From positions 1-64,000 of the forward strand of contig CAADTH010000064.1 in NCBI GenBank assembly GCA_900751885.1: a DNA stretch of 64,000 bases, written 5' to 3'. Below, piece after piece: positions 18,318 through 26,304 of the stretch. Source of the stretch: Clostridia bacterium. Its GTDB lineage: Bacteria; Bacillota; Clostridia; UBA1381. The notes under the pieces are model-generated. The model was not told the DNA's origin. It saw nothing but the letters and a program-made list of their open reading frames with translations, and ran no database searches. The first letter of the stretch is position 1. Each line of letters opens with the position of its first letter. A program made the translations under genes and the position numbers.

Positions 18318-18346
18318 ATTATAGCAGGGAACAAAAACCATGTCAA
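18318..18346 (-). promoter_or_regulatory. consensus promoter of the GH51 gene
   Basis: On the minus strand TTGACA (18346-18341), a 17-base spacer and TATAAT (18323-18318), both hexamers perfect. Such a strong promoter implies that control is by repression or a roadblock. Confidence 0.85.
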
Positions 18347-18350
18347 CAGC

Positions 18351-18370
18351 ATTATCATTAACTAGATAAT
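18351..18370. promoter_or_regulatory. candidate operator between abfA and its regulator
   Basis: Inverted repeat ATTATC-N8-GATAAT directly upstream of the abfA -35 box, with an imperfect second copy of the TAACTAGATAATCA stretch just after it (about 18371-18382). The position suits a divergent-promoter operator for the adjacent HTH protein. This is inference from symmetry only. Confidence 0.4.
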
Positions 18371-18440
18371 CATTTAATTAGAACAGCAGAGTCTGTCAAA
18401 GTATTCCTACAAAATGGGACAAAAATCAGGAAAATAATCC

Positions 18441-18469
18441 TTTACAACATTTCTGATTTGGACTATAAT
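18441..18469 (+). promoter_or_regulatory. promoter of the ArsR-type regulator gene
   Basis: TTTACA (18441-18446), 17-base spacer, TATAAT (18464-18469), about 30 bases before the start codon. Confidence 0.75.
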
Positions 18470-18503
18470 AAATAACATATTTATTAATCTGGAGGGGAAT
18501 GGA

Positions 18504-19424
18504 ATGAAAATCACGACAGATGTCAAATATCTGCCTATTTTTAAGGCACTGGCAAGCGACGTGCGGTTGACGATTATCAAGCTGTTGTCGAAAAAATCTA
18601 TGAACATCAAGGAAATCGCATCCAAGCTTGACTTATCCAGCGCGATTATCACCATGCACATAAAAAAGCTGGAGGAAGCAGGCATAGTCCGGTGTGAAAC
18701 GATGAATCTAAACGGCGGAAGACAAAAGCTATGTATTCTGGACATGGCAGTGCTTGAGGTCATGTTTCCGACAAGTAAGGAATATTACTCTGACTGCTAT
18801 GAATTTTCTCTTCCGATTGGACATTATACCAAATTTGATGTCAGCCCTACCTGTGGTTTGGCGTCGGAGGATAAATTTATCGGACAGCTTGACAATGTCA
18901 ATTCATTTTTGGAGCCTGAGCGGATGGACGCGCAGATTCTGTGGTTTTCCGAAGGCTTTGTCGAGTATACCATTCCAAACTATCTCTTAAAGGGACAGAA
19001 GGCAGTGGGATTTTCAGTTTCCATGGAGATTGGCTCAGAATATCCGGGGGTAAATGACGATTGGCCAAGCGATATCACATTTTCAATCAATGGGGTAGAG
19101 GTCGGCACGTGGACGAGTCCCGGTGATTTTGGAAATAAAAGAGGAGCTCTAAATCCGGCATGGTGGGGGATGGAGCTGAATCAATATGGATTTTTGAAAA
19201 TGCTCAGTGTCAACAGGGAAGGAACCTTTATTGACGGCAATAAAATATCGGATGTCAATATTGAGGATTTAAACATCACTGACAGCCGGCAAGAGAAGCA
19301 AATCAAGCTGCGGTTTGCGGTAAAGGAGAATTCAAAATATGTGGGAGGACTCACCATCTATGGCTCGAAGTTTGGAAATTATGAGCAGGACATTTCTATT
19401 ACCATGCGCTATGATGATGAATAA
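18504..19424 (+). CDS. ArsR-type winged-helix regulator with a C-terminal beta-rich sensor domain
   Basis: 306 residues from ATG 18504 after GGAGGGG. Residues 5-85 are a winged helix of ArsR type: LASDVRLTIIKLL, then the recognition helix region DLSSAIITMHIKKLEEAGIV. There are no Cys/His metal-site residues in the expected helix, so metal sensing is unlikely. The remaining 220 residues form a beta-rich domain (SDITFSINGVEVGTW, FAVKENSKYVGGLTIYGSKFG) that looks like a carbohydrate-binding sandwich. I infer a sugar-responsive regulator of the divergent abfA gene. Its stop codon falls inside the first ARG box of argC. Confidence 0.8.
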   Translation: MKITTDVKYLPIFKALASDVRLTIIKLLSKKSMNIKEIASKLDLSSAIITMHIKKLEEAGIVRCETMNLNGGRQKLCILDMAVLEVMFPTSKEYYSDCYEFSLPIGHYTKFDVSPTCGLASEDKFIGQLDNVNSFLEPERMDAQILWFSEGFVEYTIPNYLLKGQKAVGFSVSMEIGSEYPGVNDDWPSDITFSINGVEVGTWTSPGDFGNKRGALNPAWWGMELNQYGFLKMLSVNREGTFIDGNKISDVNIEDLNITDSRQEKQIKLRFAVKENSKYVGGLTIYGSKFGNYEQDISITMRYDDE

Positions 19425-19434
19425 AAATTCATAT
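19416..19434 (+). promoter_or_regulatory. ARG box 1 (ArgR/AhrC operator)
   Basis: GATGAATAAAAATTCATAT has perfect TGAAT and ATTCA arms with four A between, matching the B. subtilis AhrC operator as I remember it. It overlaps the end of the preceding regulator gene and lies 30 bases upstream of the argC -35 box. Confidence 0.7.
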
Positions 19435-19460
19435 ATATGTATAAAAACATGGAAAAGCAC

Positions 19461-19495
19461 TTGAATTGTGGAAAATAAAGGTGTATAATCATTCA
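19461..19495 (+). promoter_or_regulatory. argC promoter with overlapping ARG box 2
   Basis: TTGAAT (19461-19466), 17-base spacer, TATAAT (19484-19489). The sequence TGTATAATCATTCA at 19482-19495 matches an ARG box at most positions and covers the -10 element. Bound ArgR would block RNA polymerase, and the two boxes 64 bases apart allow cooperative binding. Confidence 0.65.
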
Positions 19496-19540
19496 CATGA
19501 CTAATAATAGTACGATACGATATAATTTGGAGGAATCAAA

Positions 19541-20572
19541 ATGATAAAGGCGGCAGTATTGGGAGCAACAGGCTATGCAGGAATTGAGCTGGTGCGGCTT
19601 TTGACCTCGCATCCAGAGGTCAGCATTGAGGTAGTAGGGTCAAAAAGCTTTGCAGGCAAAAAAATCAGCGAGGTATATCAAAATTTGGAGCACGTATTGG
19701 AAAAGGAATGTGAAGAGCTGGACTTTGACAGTGTAGCGAAATGCGACGTGGCGTTCACAGCGCTTCCGCATGGAGCGTCCAAAAGCGTGATTCCGAAGCT
19801 TTTGGAAAAAGGACTGAAGGTAATCGATTTGAGTGGAGACTACCGCTATGACGATCCAAAGGTGTATGAAGCGTGGTATGGACAGGAGCATTCCTCGCCG
19901 GAGCTGTTAAAGGAATCCGTGTATGGCTTGTGTGAGCTTCATCGTGATAAGGTCAAGGGAGCAAGACTGATTGGAAATCCAGGCTGCTATACAACGTGTT
20001 CCATTTTGGGGACAGCGCCGCTTCTTGCCAATCATCTGATTGATTCCAAAAGTATCATCATTGATGCAAAATCAGGCGTTTCCGGTGCTGGCAGGGGATT
20101 GGGGCTTGCGTATCATTTTTGTGAGTGTACAGAAAATTCCAAGGCATATAAGATTGGAACGCACCGCCACACCTCGGAGATTGAGCAGGAGCTTTCCTAT
20201 ATCGCGAAAGAGCCGGTTACCCTCTCCTTCACACCGCATCTCATTCCGCAAAAACGTGGCATTTTAGCCACGATTTATGCAAATCTGACCAAGGATACTG
20301 ATACAGAAGAGGTGCTTGAAACGTACAAAAAATTCTATGAAGGAGAGTATTTTGTACGCGTGAAGGATACCCTGCCGGAGACCAAGCATGTGGCAGGCTC
20401 CAATTTTGTGGATATCGGACTTTGTGTGGATAAACGATTAGGGCGCGTTGTGGTGGTGTCAGCGATTGACAATCTGGTAAAGGGCGCGGCAGGGCAGGCG
20501 GTTCAGAACATGAATCTTTTGTTTGGGCTGGACGAAAAGACAGGACTTGAGAATGCGGGGTACTATCTATAA
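19541..20572 (+). CDS. argC: N-acetyl-gamma-glutamyl-phosphate reductase
   Basis: 343 residues, normal length. It reduces N-acetylglutamyl phosphate to the semialdehyde with NADPH, the third step of arginine/ornithine synthesis in the cytoplasm. The N-terminal Rossmann motif is GATGYAGIELVRLL. The catalytic Cys is in GNPGCYTT (about 149), and the conserved His region (GTHRHTSEIEQEL) follows. ATG 19541 has GGAGG nine bases upstream. It heads a two-gene unit with argB, overlapping by one base, under ARG boxes. The other arginine genes (argJ, D, F, G, H) are not in this window. Confidence 0.97.
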   Translation: MIKAAVLGATGYAGIELVRLLTSHPEVSIEVVGSKSFAGKKISEVYQNLEHVLEKECEELDFDSVAKCDVAFTALPHGASKSVIPKLLEKGLKVIDLSGDYRYDDPKVYEAWYGQEHSSPELLKESVYGLCELHRDKVKGARLIGNPGCYTTCSILGTAPLLANHLIDSKSIIIDAKSGVSGAGRGLGLAYHFCECTENSKAYKIGTHRHTSEIEQELSYIAKEPVTLSFTPHLIPQKRGILATIYANLTKDTDTEEVLETYKKFYEGEYFVRVKDTLPETKHVAGSNFVDIGLCVDKRLGRVVVVSAIDNLVKGAAGQAVQNMNLLFGLDEKTGLENAGYYL

Positions 20573-21480
20573 TGTTTGAATATATGGAAAAAGAAGAAGA
20601 ACAAAAAATGCAGGGACTTATTAAAAAAGCAGGGATTTTGATTGATGCTCTGCCATACATACAAAAGTTTTGGGGAAAAACCGTTGTCGTGAAATACGGT
20701 GGAAACGCCATGATCAATGAACAGCTCAAAAATAGTGTGATGGAGGATATGACGCTGTTGAAATTCATTGGGCTCAATCCAATTTTAGTGCATGGCGGCG
20801 GACCGGACATCAGCGCCGCGCTCAATACGTTCCACATCAAAAGCGAGTTCATCAACGGACTTCGCGTGACGGATGGCGAAACGATGGAGGTTGCGCAGAT
20901 GGTCTTAGTCGGAAAGACAAACAAGGATATCGTCTCAAAGCTCAACTGCAAGGGTGGAAAGGCAATCGGACTTTGCGGAATCGACGGGAATTTGATTCGG
21001 TGTGAAAAGCAGTACACCGAGGTAGAGGGAAAACAGAAGGATATCGGATACGTGGGGAAAATTAAAGAGATTGACCGCCATATTTTAGACTATCTCACGA
21101 ATGACCAGTATATTCCTGTTGTTGCGCCGATTGGCGTGGATGAAAATGGACACAGCTATAACATCAATGCCGACACGGTTGCGGCGGCAGTTGCGGCGGC
21201 GGTCGAGGCAGAGAAGCTGATTCTTCTGACAGATGTGGAAGGTGTAAAGGACGAGGATGGGAATATCGTCTATGAGGCAGGAAAAGAGGAAATGCTTCAG
21301 ATGATTGAAGAGGGAACCGTAAGCGGCGGCATGATTCCGAAGGTAAAGGGCTGTATCGACGCGATTGAATCCGGCGTCGCAGGTGTTCACATCATTGACG
21401 GACGGATTCCACACTGCTTGCTTCTGGAGATATTTACAAAGACAGGAATCGGGACGCTGATTAAAAGCGAGCGGTATTGA
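20572..21480 (+). CDS. argB: acetylglutamate kinase
   Basis: 302 residues. It phosphorylates N-acetylglutamate, the second step of arginine synthesis and usually the feedback-controlled one. Motifs: VVKYGGNAM (about 37-45), LVHGGGPDIS, and LLTDVEGVKDEDG near the ATP site. The N-terminal helix of about 25 residues ahead of the fold is the extension that makes arginine-inhibited NAGKs hexameric, so feedback inhibition is plausible. ATG 20572 overlaps the argC stop by one base (TAATG); in-frame ATGs at 20584 and 20608 are alternatives because none has a clear ribosome site. Confidence 0.95.
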   Translation: MFEYMEKEEEQKMQGLIKKAGILIDALPYIQKFWGKTVVVKYGGNAMINEQLKNSVMEDMTLLKFIGLNPILVHGGGPDISAALNTFHIKSEFINGLRVTDGETMEVAQMVLVGKTNKDIVSKLNCKGGKAIGLCGIDGNLIRCEKQYTEVEGKQKDIGYVGKIKEIDRHILDYLTNDQYIPVVAPIGVDENGHSYNINADTVAAAVAAAVEAEKLILLTDVEGVKDEDGNIVYEAGKEEMLQMIEEGTVSGGMIPKVKGCIDAIESGVAGVHIIDGRIPHCLLLEIFTKTGIGTLIKSERY

Positions 21481-21571
21481 TTTTGATATACTACGGACAC
21501 AATAGGATAGAGGACGTATCTCAAAATAAGAGTAGAAATGACACATTGCTTCGAGCAATAGGAGGATGAGA

Positions 21572-22096
21572 ATGGATATCGATTTTTTAAAGCTGGCGGC
21601 TGAACGCTATTCTGTGCGAAAATTCATGGACAAGGCAGTTGCACAGGAAACAATAGACAAAATTTTGCAGGCGGGACACCTTGCGCCAACCGCCTGCAAC
21701 CGTCAGCCGCAGCGCATTTTGGTAATCAACCGCCCAGAAGGCATGGAAAAAGTGAAAAAATGTACGGTATGCCACTTTGATGCGCCAGCCGCAATGCTTG
21801 TCTGCTATGATAAGAATGAGTGCTGGAAACGCAAATATGATGGGAAGACCAGCGGTGATATCGATGCAAGCATTGTTACCACACATATGATGCTGGAAGC
21901 TGCGGCGCTGGGCGTGGGTACCACATGGGTCATGCACTTTATGCCGGATGCTGTCAGGACAGAATTTTCACTTCCCGACAATATAGAGCCGGTCGCCCTG
22001 CTGGTCATGGGCTATCCAGCGCCGGACGCGGAGCCTTTTGAGGGGCATTCACAGTTTAAATCGCTGGACGAGATCGTATCATTCGATGAATTTTAA
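21572..22096 (+). CDS. nitroreductase family FMN oxidoreductase
   Basis: 174 residues from ATG 21572; an ATG two codons earlier sits directly on the AGGAGG site (21560-21565) and cannot be the start. FMN-binding marks of the nitroreductase fold are RYSVRKFMDKAV at the N-terminus, AGHLAPTACNRQP, and DASIVTTHMMLEAAALGVGTTWVM. The family reduces nitroaromatics, flavins or quinones with NAD(P)H as a dimer; the natural substrate is unknown. It sits 92 bases after argB without a clear promoter, so it may be read through from argCB, and ends at its own terminator. Confidence 0.85.
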   Translation: MDIDFLKLAAERYSVRKFMDKAVAQETIDKILQAGHLAPTACNRQPQRILVINRPEGMEKVKKCTVCHFDAPAAMLVCYDKNECWKRKYDGKTSGDIDASIVTTHMMLEAAALGVGTTWVMHFMPDAVRTEFSLPDNIEPVALLVMGYPAPDAEPFEGHSQFKSLDEIVSFDEF

Positions 22097-22114
22097 CCAC
22101 TATTATTACAACAG

Positions 22115-22145
22115 AAAAGGACAGCTGATTTTCAGCTGTCCTTTT
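22115..22145. terminator. terminator between nitroreductase and clpE
   Basis: AAAAGGACAGCTGA and TCAGCTGTCCTTTT pair around a 3-base loop. It works for both convergent genes. Confidence 0.85.
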
Positions 22146-22150
22146 GTGAT

Positions 22151-24532
22151 TTAAGAGTTTATTTTTTCTGTCTCCGGCAGAAATTGCTGAACGGCTGTGA
22201 CTGTCACATCGTCACCCTTTCCATCCACTGTGATTATCGTGCCAGACTTGATTTGACCTGTGAGAGAAAGCTGTGCCATCTTATCCTCCACCAGAGTTTG
22301 AATGGCACGGTGAAGCGGACGGGCACCATATTTTACGTCATAGCCCTTTTCCAAAATCACCTCTTTTGCGCTTTCTGTTATTGTAAAGGTTGCACCCTTT
22401 TCCTCGATACGCTCTGTGATATCCTTGAGCATGAGGTCGATAATTTTGCGAAGCTCTGGCTTTGTGAGCGGCTTAAAGGTGACAATTTCATCGATTCGGT
22501 TCAAAAATTCCGGGCGGAACTGCCGCTTTAGGCTCGCCTGCACATTACTGCTCATCTTAGTCTCATCATCATTTCCAAACCCAAGCGCTGAGGTGCGAAG
22601 CTCAGAGCCTGCATTGGTGGTCATAACGATAATCGTATTTTCAAAGTTGACAATTTTTCCATGACTGTCCGCCACACGTCCATCGTCGAGAATTTGCAGG
22701 AACAGGTTAAATACTTCAGGGTCAGCCTTTTCGATTTCATCGAGCAAAATAACAGAATACGGCTTGCGGCGTACCTTCTCTGTGAGCTGACCGGCGTCGT
22801 CATAGCCCACGTATCCAGGAGGGGAACCGATCAGTTTTGACACCGAGTGCTTTTCCATGAATTCCGACATATCAAAGCGAATGAGCGCATCCTCGTTGTC
22901 GAACATGACCTCGGCAATCGTTTTAACGAGCTCGGTTTTACCCACACCGGTCGGTCCTGCGAAGATAAAGGAAACCGGACGCTTCCGACGGGAAATGTCT
23001 GCTCTGCCGCGCCGAATCGCGCGCGAAACCGCACCGACTGCCTCCTCCTGCCCAACGACCCGTTCGTGGATTCTGTTCTCCAAGTGAATCAGCTTCTCTG
23101 CTTCATCCTCCTTCAGACGGTGGACAGGAATTTTCGTCCAGCTCTCAATCACAGACGCAATGTCGTCGAATGTGATTTCCGCTTTTTCTGCTTCTGTCCT
23201 CGCCCTTTGAATGCTGTCATTTAATTTAATTTCTTCACTTTTTAGCTCAGCAACCGTTGCAAAATCCTCTTTGTCCGCAGCCTCCTCGCGTTTTGCCTCC
23301 AAATGCTCCAGCTTCTCCTGCAGCATCGTCATTTCATACAGCGCCTTGTTGCGCAGATTTACGCGTGACCCCGCCTCGTCGATGACGTCGATTGCCTTGT
23401 CAGGCAGAAAACGGTCTGTGATATACCGCTCTGACATACGCACTGCTTCTCCTATAATTTTGTCAGAGATTTTTACTCTGTGGTAACTCTCATAATAGGA
23501 ACGGATTCCCTTTAAAATTTCCACGCTCTCTGCGATAGAAGGCTCGTCAACCAATACCGGCTGGAAACGGCGCTCCAAAGCACTGTCTTTTTCGATATGT
23601 TTTCGGTATTCTGAAAGAGTCGTTGCGCCGATTACCTGAATCTCACCGCGTGCAAGCGCAGGCTTTAAAATATTTGCGGCGCTCATTGCGCCCTCCGCGT
23701 CTCCTGCCGCGACAATGTTATGAATTTCATCAATAATTAAAATGACATTGCCCATTTGCTCGGCTTCGCTCAAAATATTTTTTAGGCGCGCCTCGAATTG
23801 TCCGCGAAACTGTGTTCCCGCGACGATTGCCGTAAAGTCGAGCAGATATAATTGATACCCAAACAGCTTCGGCGGCACGCGCTTTTCAAAAATACGGCAT
23901 GCCAAGCCCTCCGCAATCGCGGTTTTACCAACGCCCGGCTCTCCCAATAAAACAGGATTGTTTTTGGAACGGCGGTTTAAAATCTGAATCACGCGTTCAA
24001 TTTCCGTATTACGGTTCACAACGCGGTCAACTTGTCCAAGCGCTGCTTTTGCAGTCAGGTTCGTTCCGTAGGTGTCGAGCATACTCTTCTTTTTCCCTCT
24101 GCCCTTTGGAGGTGTTTGGCGGCTTTGCTTTTCATTCTTTTCAGCGCCTGCGCCCTTTGCGCCTGAATCAGGGGAGAAGAGATTTCCCAAGAATCCGAGC
24201 GGCGCAGTCGGCGCGCCGCCTTCTTCGTCGTCTTCCGGCTCGTCTCCAAGCGAATCGCGCTGTGCCGCCAGCTCTTGTCCGAGAAGGTCATGAAGCTCCT
24301 CAGGGTTTGACGCCATATTTTCGATATTGCCCATAAACTCAGACATTTGACTGTTGAGTGTATCGAGCTCATCATCCTTAATCCCAAGCTGATCCATCAT
24401 TTGATTCAGCGGCGCGATTCCCAAATCCTTTGCGCACGAGAGGCATAAGCCCTCGTTGGTCGCCTTGTCGCCCTCCATCTTTGTGATGAAAACAACTGCA
24501 GGGTTTTTATTACATCTTGAACATAAAGTCAT
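22151..24532 (-). CDS. clpE: ClpE-type AAA+ unfoldase (Clp protease ATP-binding subunit)
   Basis: 793 residues. Unlike ClpC it lacks the double Clp_N repeat and instead starts with a zinc finger (C4, C7, C30, C33: LCSRCNKN and LCLSCAKD), as in ClpE. An acidic/Gly-rich linker (about 85-150) leads to AAA domain 1 (Walker A GEPGVGKT about 197; IIDEIHN). A UVR-type coiled coil follows (ADKEDFATVAELKSEE, about 410-440). AAA domain 2 (GPTGVGKT about 529; LLDEIEKAD) and the Clp D2-small domain end the protein. It unfolds substrates for ClpP or refolds aggregates under stress. Single gene; the start has AAAGGA 9 bases upstream. Confidence 0.9.
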   Translation of the reverse strand: MTLCSRCNKNPAVVFITKMEGDKATNEGLCLSCAKDLGIAPLNQMMDQLGIKDDELDTLNSQMSEFMGNIENMASNPEELHDLLGQELAAQRDSLGDEPEDDEEGGAPTAPLGFLGNLFSPDSGAKGAGAEKNEKQSRQTPPKGRGKKKSMLDTYGTNLTAKAALGQVDRVVNRNTEIERVIQILNRRSKNNPVLLGEPGVGKTAIAEGLACRIFEKRVPPKLFGYQLYLLDFTAIVAGTQFRGQFEARLKNILSEAEQMGNVILIIDEIHNIVAAGDAEGAMSAANILKPALARGEIQVIGATTLSEYRKHIEKDSALERRFQPVLVDEPSIAESVEILKGIRSYYESYHRVKISDKIIGEAVRMSERYITDRFLPDKAIDVIDEAGSRVNLRNKALYEMTMLQEKLEHLEAKREEAADKEDFATVAELKSEEIKLNDSIQRARTEAEKAEITFDDIASVIESWTKIPVHRLKEDEAEKLIHLENRIHERVVGQEEAVGAVSRAIRRGRADISRRKRPVSFIFAGPTGVGKTELVKTIAEVMFDNEDALIRFDMSEFMEKHSVSKLIGSPPGYVGYDDAGQLTEKVRRKPYSVILLDEIEKADPEVFNLFLQILDDGRVADSHGKIVNFENTIIVMTTNAGSELRTSALGFGNDDETKMSSNVQASLKRQFRPEFLNRIDEIVTFKPLTKPELRKIIDLMLKDITERIEEKGATFTITESAKEVILEKGYDVKYGARPLHRAIQTLVEDKMAQLSLTGQIKSGTIITVDGKGDDVTVTAVQQFLPETEKINS

Positions 24533-24593
24533 TGTTAAAATCCTTTCTGAGCCTGTGTCACTGATTCAATCATGGGGCAGTGACGGATAATTT

Positions 24594-24610
24594 ACAAATA
24601 AAGTATTTGT
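24594..24610. promoter_or_regulatory. candidate operator near the clpE start site
   Basis: Inverted repeat ACAAATA-AAG-TATTTGT placed just downstream of the clpE -10 element, where a repressor would block elongation or open complex formation. It does not look like the CtsR heptad repeat (GGTCAAA) or CIRCE. Confidence 0.35.
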
Positions 24611-24621
24611 GGTTAAAGCCA

Positions 24622-24650
24622 ATTATACCACAATCGTATTCTTTTTTAAA
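24622..24650 (-). promoter_or_regulatory. probable clpE promoter
   Basis: On the minus strand TTTAAA (24650-24645), 17-base spacer and TATAAT (24627-24622), about 90 bases before the ATG. The -35 element is weak. The rest of the 307-base gap to the divergent peptidase gene is AT-rich with no gene. Confidence 0.45.
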
Positions 24651-24839
24651 CCCTTTTTTGGCGAATTTACAAACTGTTAATAAAGAAAAGAATGAGATGG
24701 ATTCCTTGTCAAAATAATAGACAATCGATGCATGTAACAATTTTGTAATAATTAAGTGTAAAGCCGCATACAATAGCTTCATATCGTCCAAATGAAACGG
24801 ATACGATAAGATACACACAGCAGAGGAGAAGGGTACACA

Positions 24840-26111
24840 ATGAAAAAGATTGTAATTTGGCACACAAGAGAAAACAAGACGTGGTTTAAGCAAATAGGGA
24901 AAGGGGGGCAAAGTCAGGATGTGAAAAAGGTCAAAATTGCATTAAAAAAAGGTCTTATAAGAGCAATCGCGGCGACAGCGGCATTTGTGATATGGGCTGT
25001 ATGCTCCTTTGCGATTTTTTCAATGTATTTTACCGGCGGATATGAATTTGTAGCGGAAGGAAAAACCATTGGATATGCAGTAGATAAACAGGCGTATGAG
25101 GAGATTGCAAACCAAATCAATCAGGAGATTGTTCCCGTATTCGGACAACAGGCGGCAGTCAAGCCGGAAGCAGATGCGCTTCCGTGTATTCTGACAAAGG
25201 ATTCTCTCACAAACAGCCTCCAGCTTCAAAACAATATTGCGAGGCTGTCAAACTACACAAAGCATGCCTATGTCTTATTTATAAATGGAGAGGAAACAAT
25301 AGGATTTTCAAGCAGAGCAGAGCTTGAGGAAGCGCTAAGCACATATCAGGCGCAATTTACAGCGATGGAAGGCGAGACAGCATTTTTAGAAGAGATAGAA
25401 ATTTTAGAAAAGTATATTCCCTTATCAAGGATTTATACGAAGGACGACGCACTGGCGTATTTCTCAGAATCTGACAGCCTGCATGTAAAAACACTGGTCA
25501 CAGAGGAATATCAGGAGGATGTGCCATACAGCATAGAGACAATTTATGATGAAACCCTCTACGAGGACATCTCACAGACAGACTGTGCAGGAGAGAATGG
25601 GCAAAAGACAGTCAAAGCAGTGGTAACCCGAATGGATGGGATTGAAATAGACAGGCAGATTGTTTCACAGCGCATGGAAAAAGAGCCGGTAACACAAATC
25701 GAACGTATTGGAACGAGACAGCGCCCGAAGGGAATTGGTACCGGCAGCTTTTTATTCCCTGCAGAGGGCATCATTTCATCCCCCTGCGGAGCGAGATGGG
25801 GAAGCCATCACGATGGAATTGATATTGCCAATGAGGCGGGAACAGAAATCTATGCGGCGGACGAGGGAACAGTTATTTTCTCGGGAGTACAGACAGGATA
25901 TGGAAATATTATCATTTTGGATCACCAAAATGGATATATCACGAAGTATGGACACTGTAATGAGCTGCTTTCGGCAGTGGGGGATAAAATAGAAAAGGGA
26001 CAGCTCATCGCAAAAATGGGCAGTACTGGAAAAAGCACAGGACCGCATGTGCATTTTGAAATCAGAAAAAATGGAGAAGTACAAAATCCGATGGATTATG
26101 TCAGCCAATAA
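24840..26111 (+). CDS. membrane-anchored G5/M23 peptidase (LytM type)
   Basis: 423 residues. A basic cytoplasmic N-terminus (1-36) and one membrane segment (about 38-64) place the remainder outside. A coiled, LysM/G5-adjacent region follows, then a G5-like domain (about 218-292: DVPYSIETIYDE to GTRQRP). The M23 domain (about 305-420) carries the Zn ligands: H and D in SHHDGIDIAN and the HVHFE motif near 402. Such proteins cut peptidoglycan cross-bridges or activate amidases during growth and division. The N-terminal 26 residues before VKKVKIALKK have no obvious role; an internal GTG start is possible. It has its own terminator. Confidence 0.88.
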   Translation: MKKIVIWHTRENKTWFKQIGKGGQSQDVKKVKIALKKGLIRAIAATAAFVIWAVCSFAIFSMYFTGGYEFVAEGKTIGYAVDKQAYEEIANQINQEIVPVFGQQAAVKPEADALPCILTKDSLTNSLQLQNNIARLSNYTKHAYVLFINGEETIGFSSRAELEEALSTYQAQFTAMEGETAFLEEIEILEKYIPLSRIYTKDDALAYFSESDSLHVKTLVTEEYQEDVPYSIETIYDETLYEDISQTDCAGENGQKTVKAVVTRMDGIEIDRQIVSQRMEKEPVTQIERIGTRQRPKGIGTGSFLFPAEGIISSPCGARWGSHHDGIDIANEAGTEIYAADEGTVIFSGVQTGYGNIIILDHQNGYITKYGHCNELLSAVGDKIEKGQLIAKMGSTGKSTGPHVHFEIRKNGEVQNPMDYVSQ

Positions 26112-26142
26112 AAAATCGGGACAGCATGCTGTCCCGATTTTT
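26110..26142 (+). terminator. terminator of the M23 peptidase gene
   Basis: AAAAAATCGGGACAGC pairs with GCTGTCCCGATTTTT around AT. It is symmetrical and also stops any transcript from the minus-strand small RNA. Confidence 0.85.
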
Positions 26143-26195
26143 CTATATTTATTCGTTTCTCTGACACGGCTCAATATGAGAAACAAATTTTTTGC

Positions 26196-26269
26196 AAAAA
26201 AAGAGAAGCGGCCCTCACCAGCGACGGTCGACCACTTCTCCCCCCACAGACCATTCTTTCTGAATGGCT
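26196..26269 (-). ncRNA. free-standing ~74-nt candidate small RNA
   Basis: A near-consensus minus-strand promoter (26304-26276) predicts a start at about 26269. The transcript would begin with hairpin 1 (arms GCCATTC and GAATGGT around AGAAA, 26268-26250). A GGGGG run follows, then an 11-bp hairpin (GAGAAGTGGTC, 26240-26230, with GGCCGCTTCTC, 26213-26203) and seven T (26202-26196), an intrinsic terminator. No open reading frame of note and no gene follows before the convergent terminator, so it is not a leader. It lacks the SRP RNA tetraloop/GGAAG core and fits no riboswitch I know. The promoter-hairpin-terminator layout is what I rely on. Confidence 0.6.
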
Positions 26270-26275
26270 AATTAT

Positions 26276-26304
26276 ATTATACACGATTGGTGACAGTTTT
26301 GCAA
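26276..26304 (-). promoter_or_regulatory. promoter of the candidate small RNA
   Basis: TTGCAA (26304-26299), 17-base spacer and TATAAT (26281-26276) on the minus strand. Confidence 0.65.

Noticed and set aside
24533..24839. CtsR or CIRCE element upstream of clpE
   Set aside because: Neither the GGTCAAA heptads nor the TTAGCACTC-N9-GAGTGCTAA pattern is present.
26196..26269. Signal recognition particle (4.5S) RNA
   Set aside because: The size and placement fit, but the conserved GGAAG/AGCAG symmetric loop and tetraloop core are missing.
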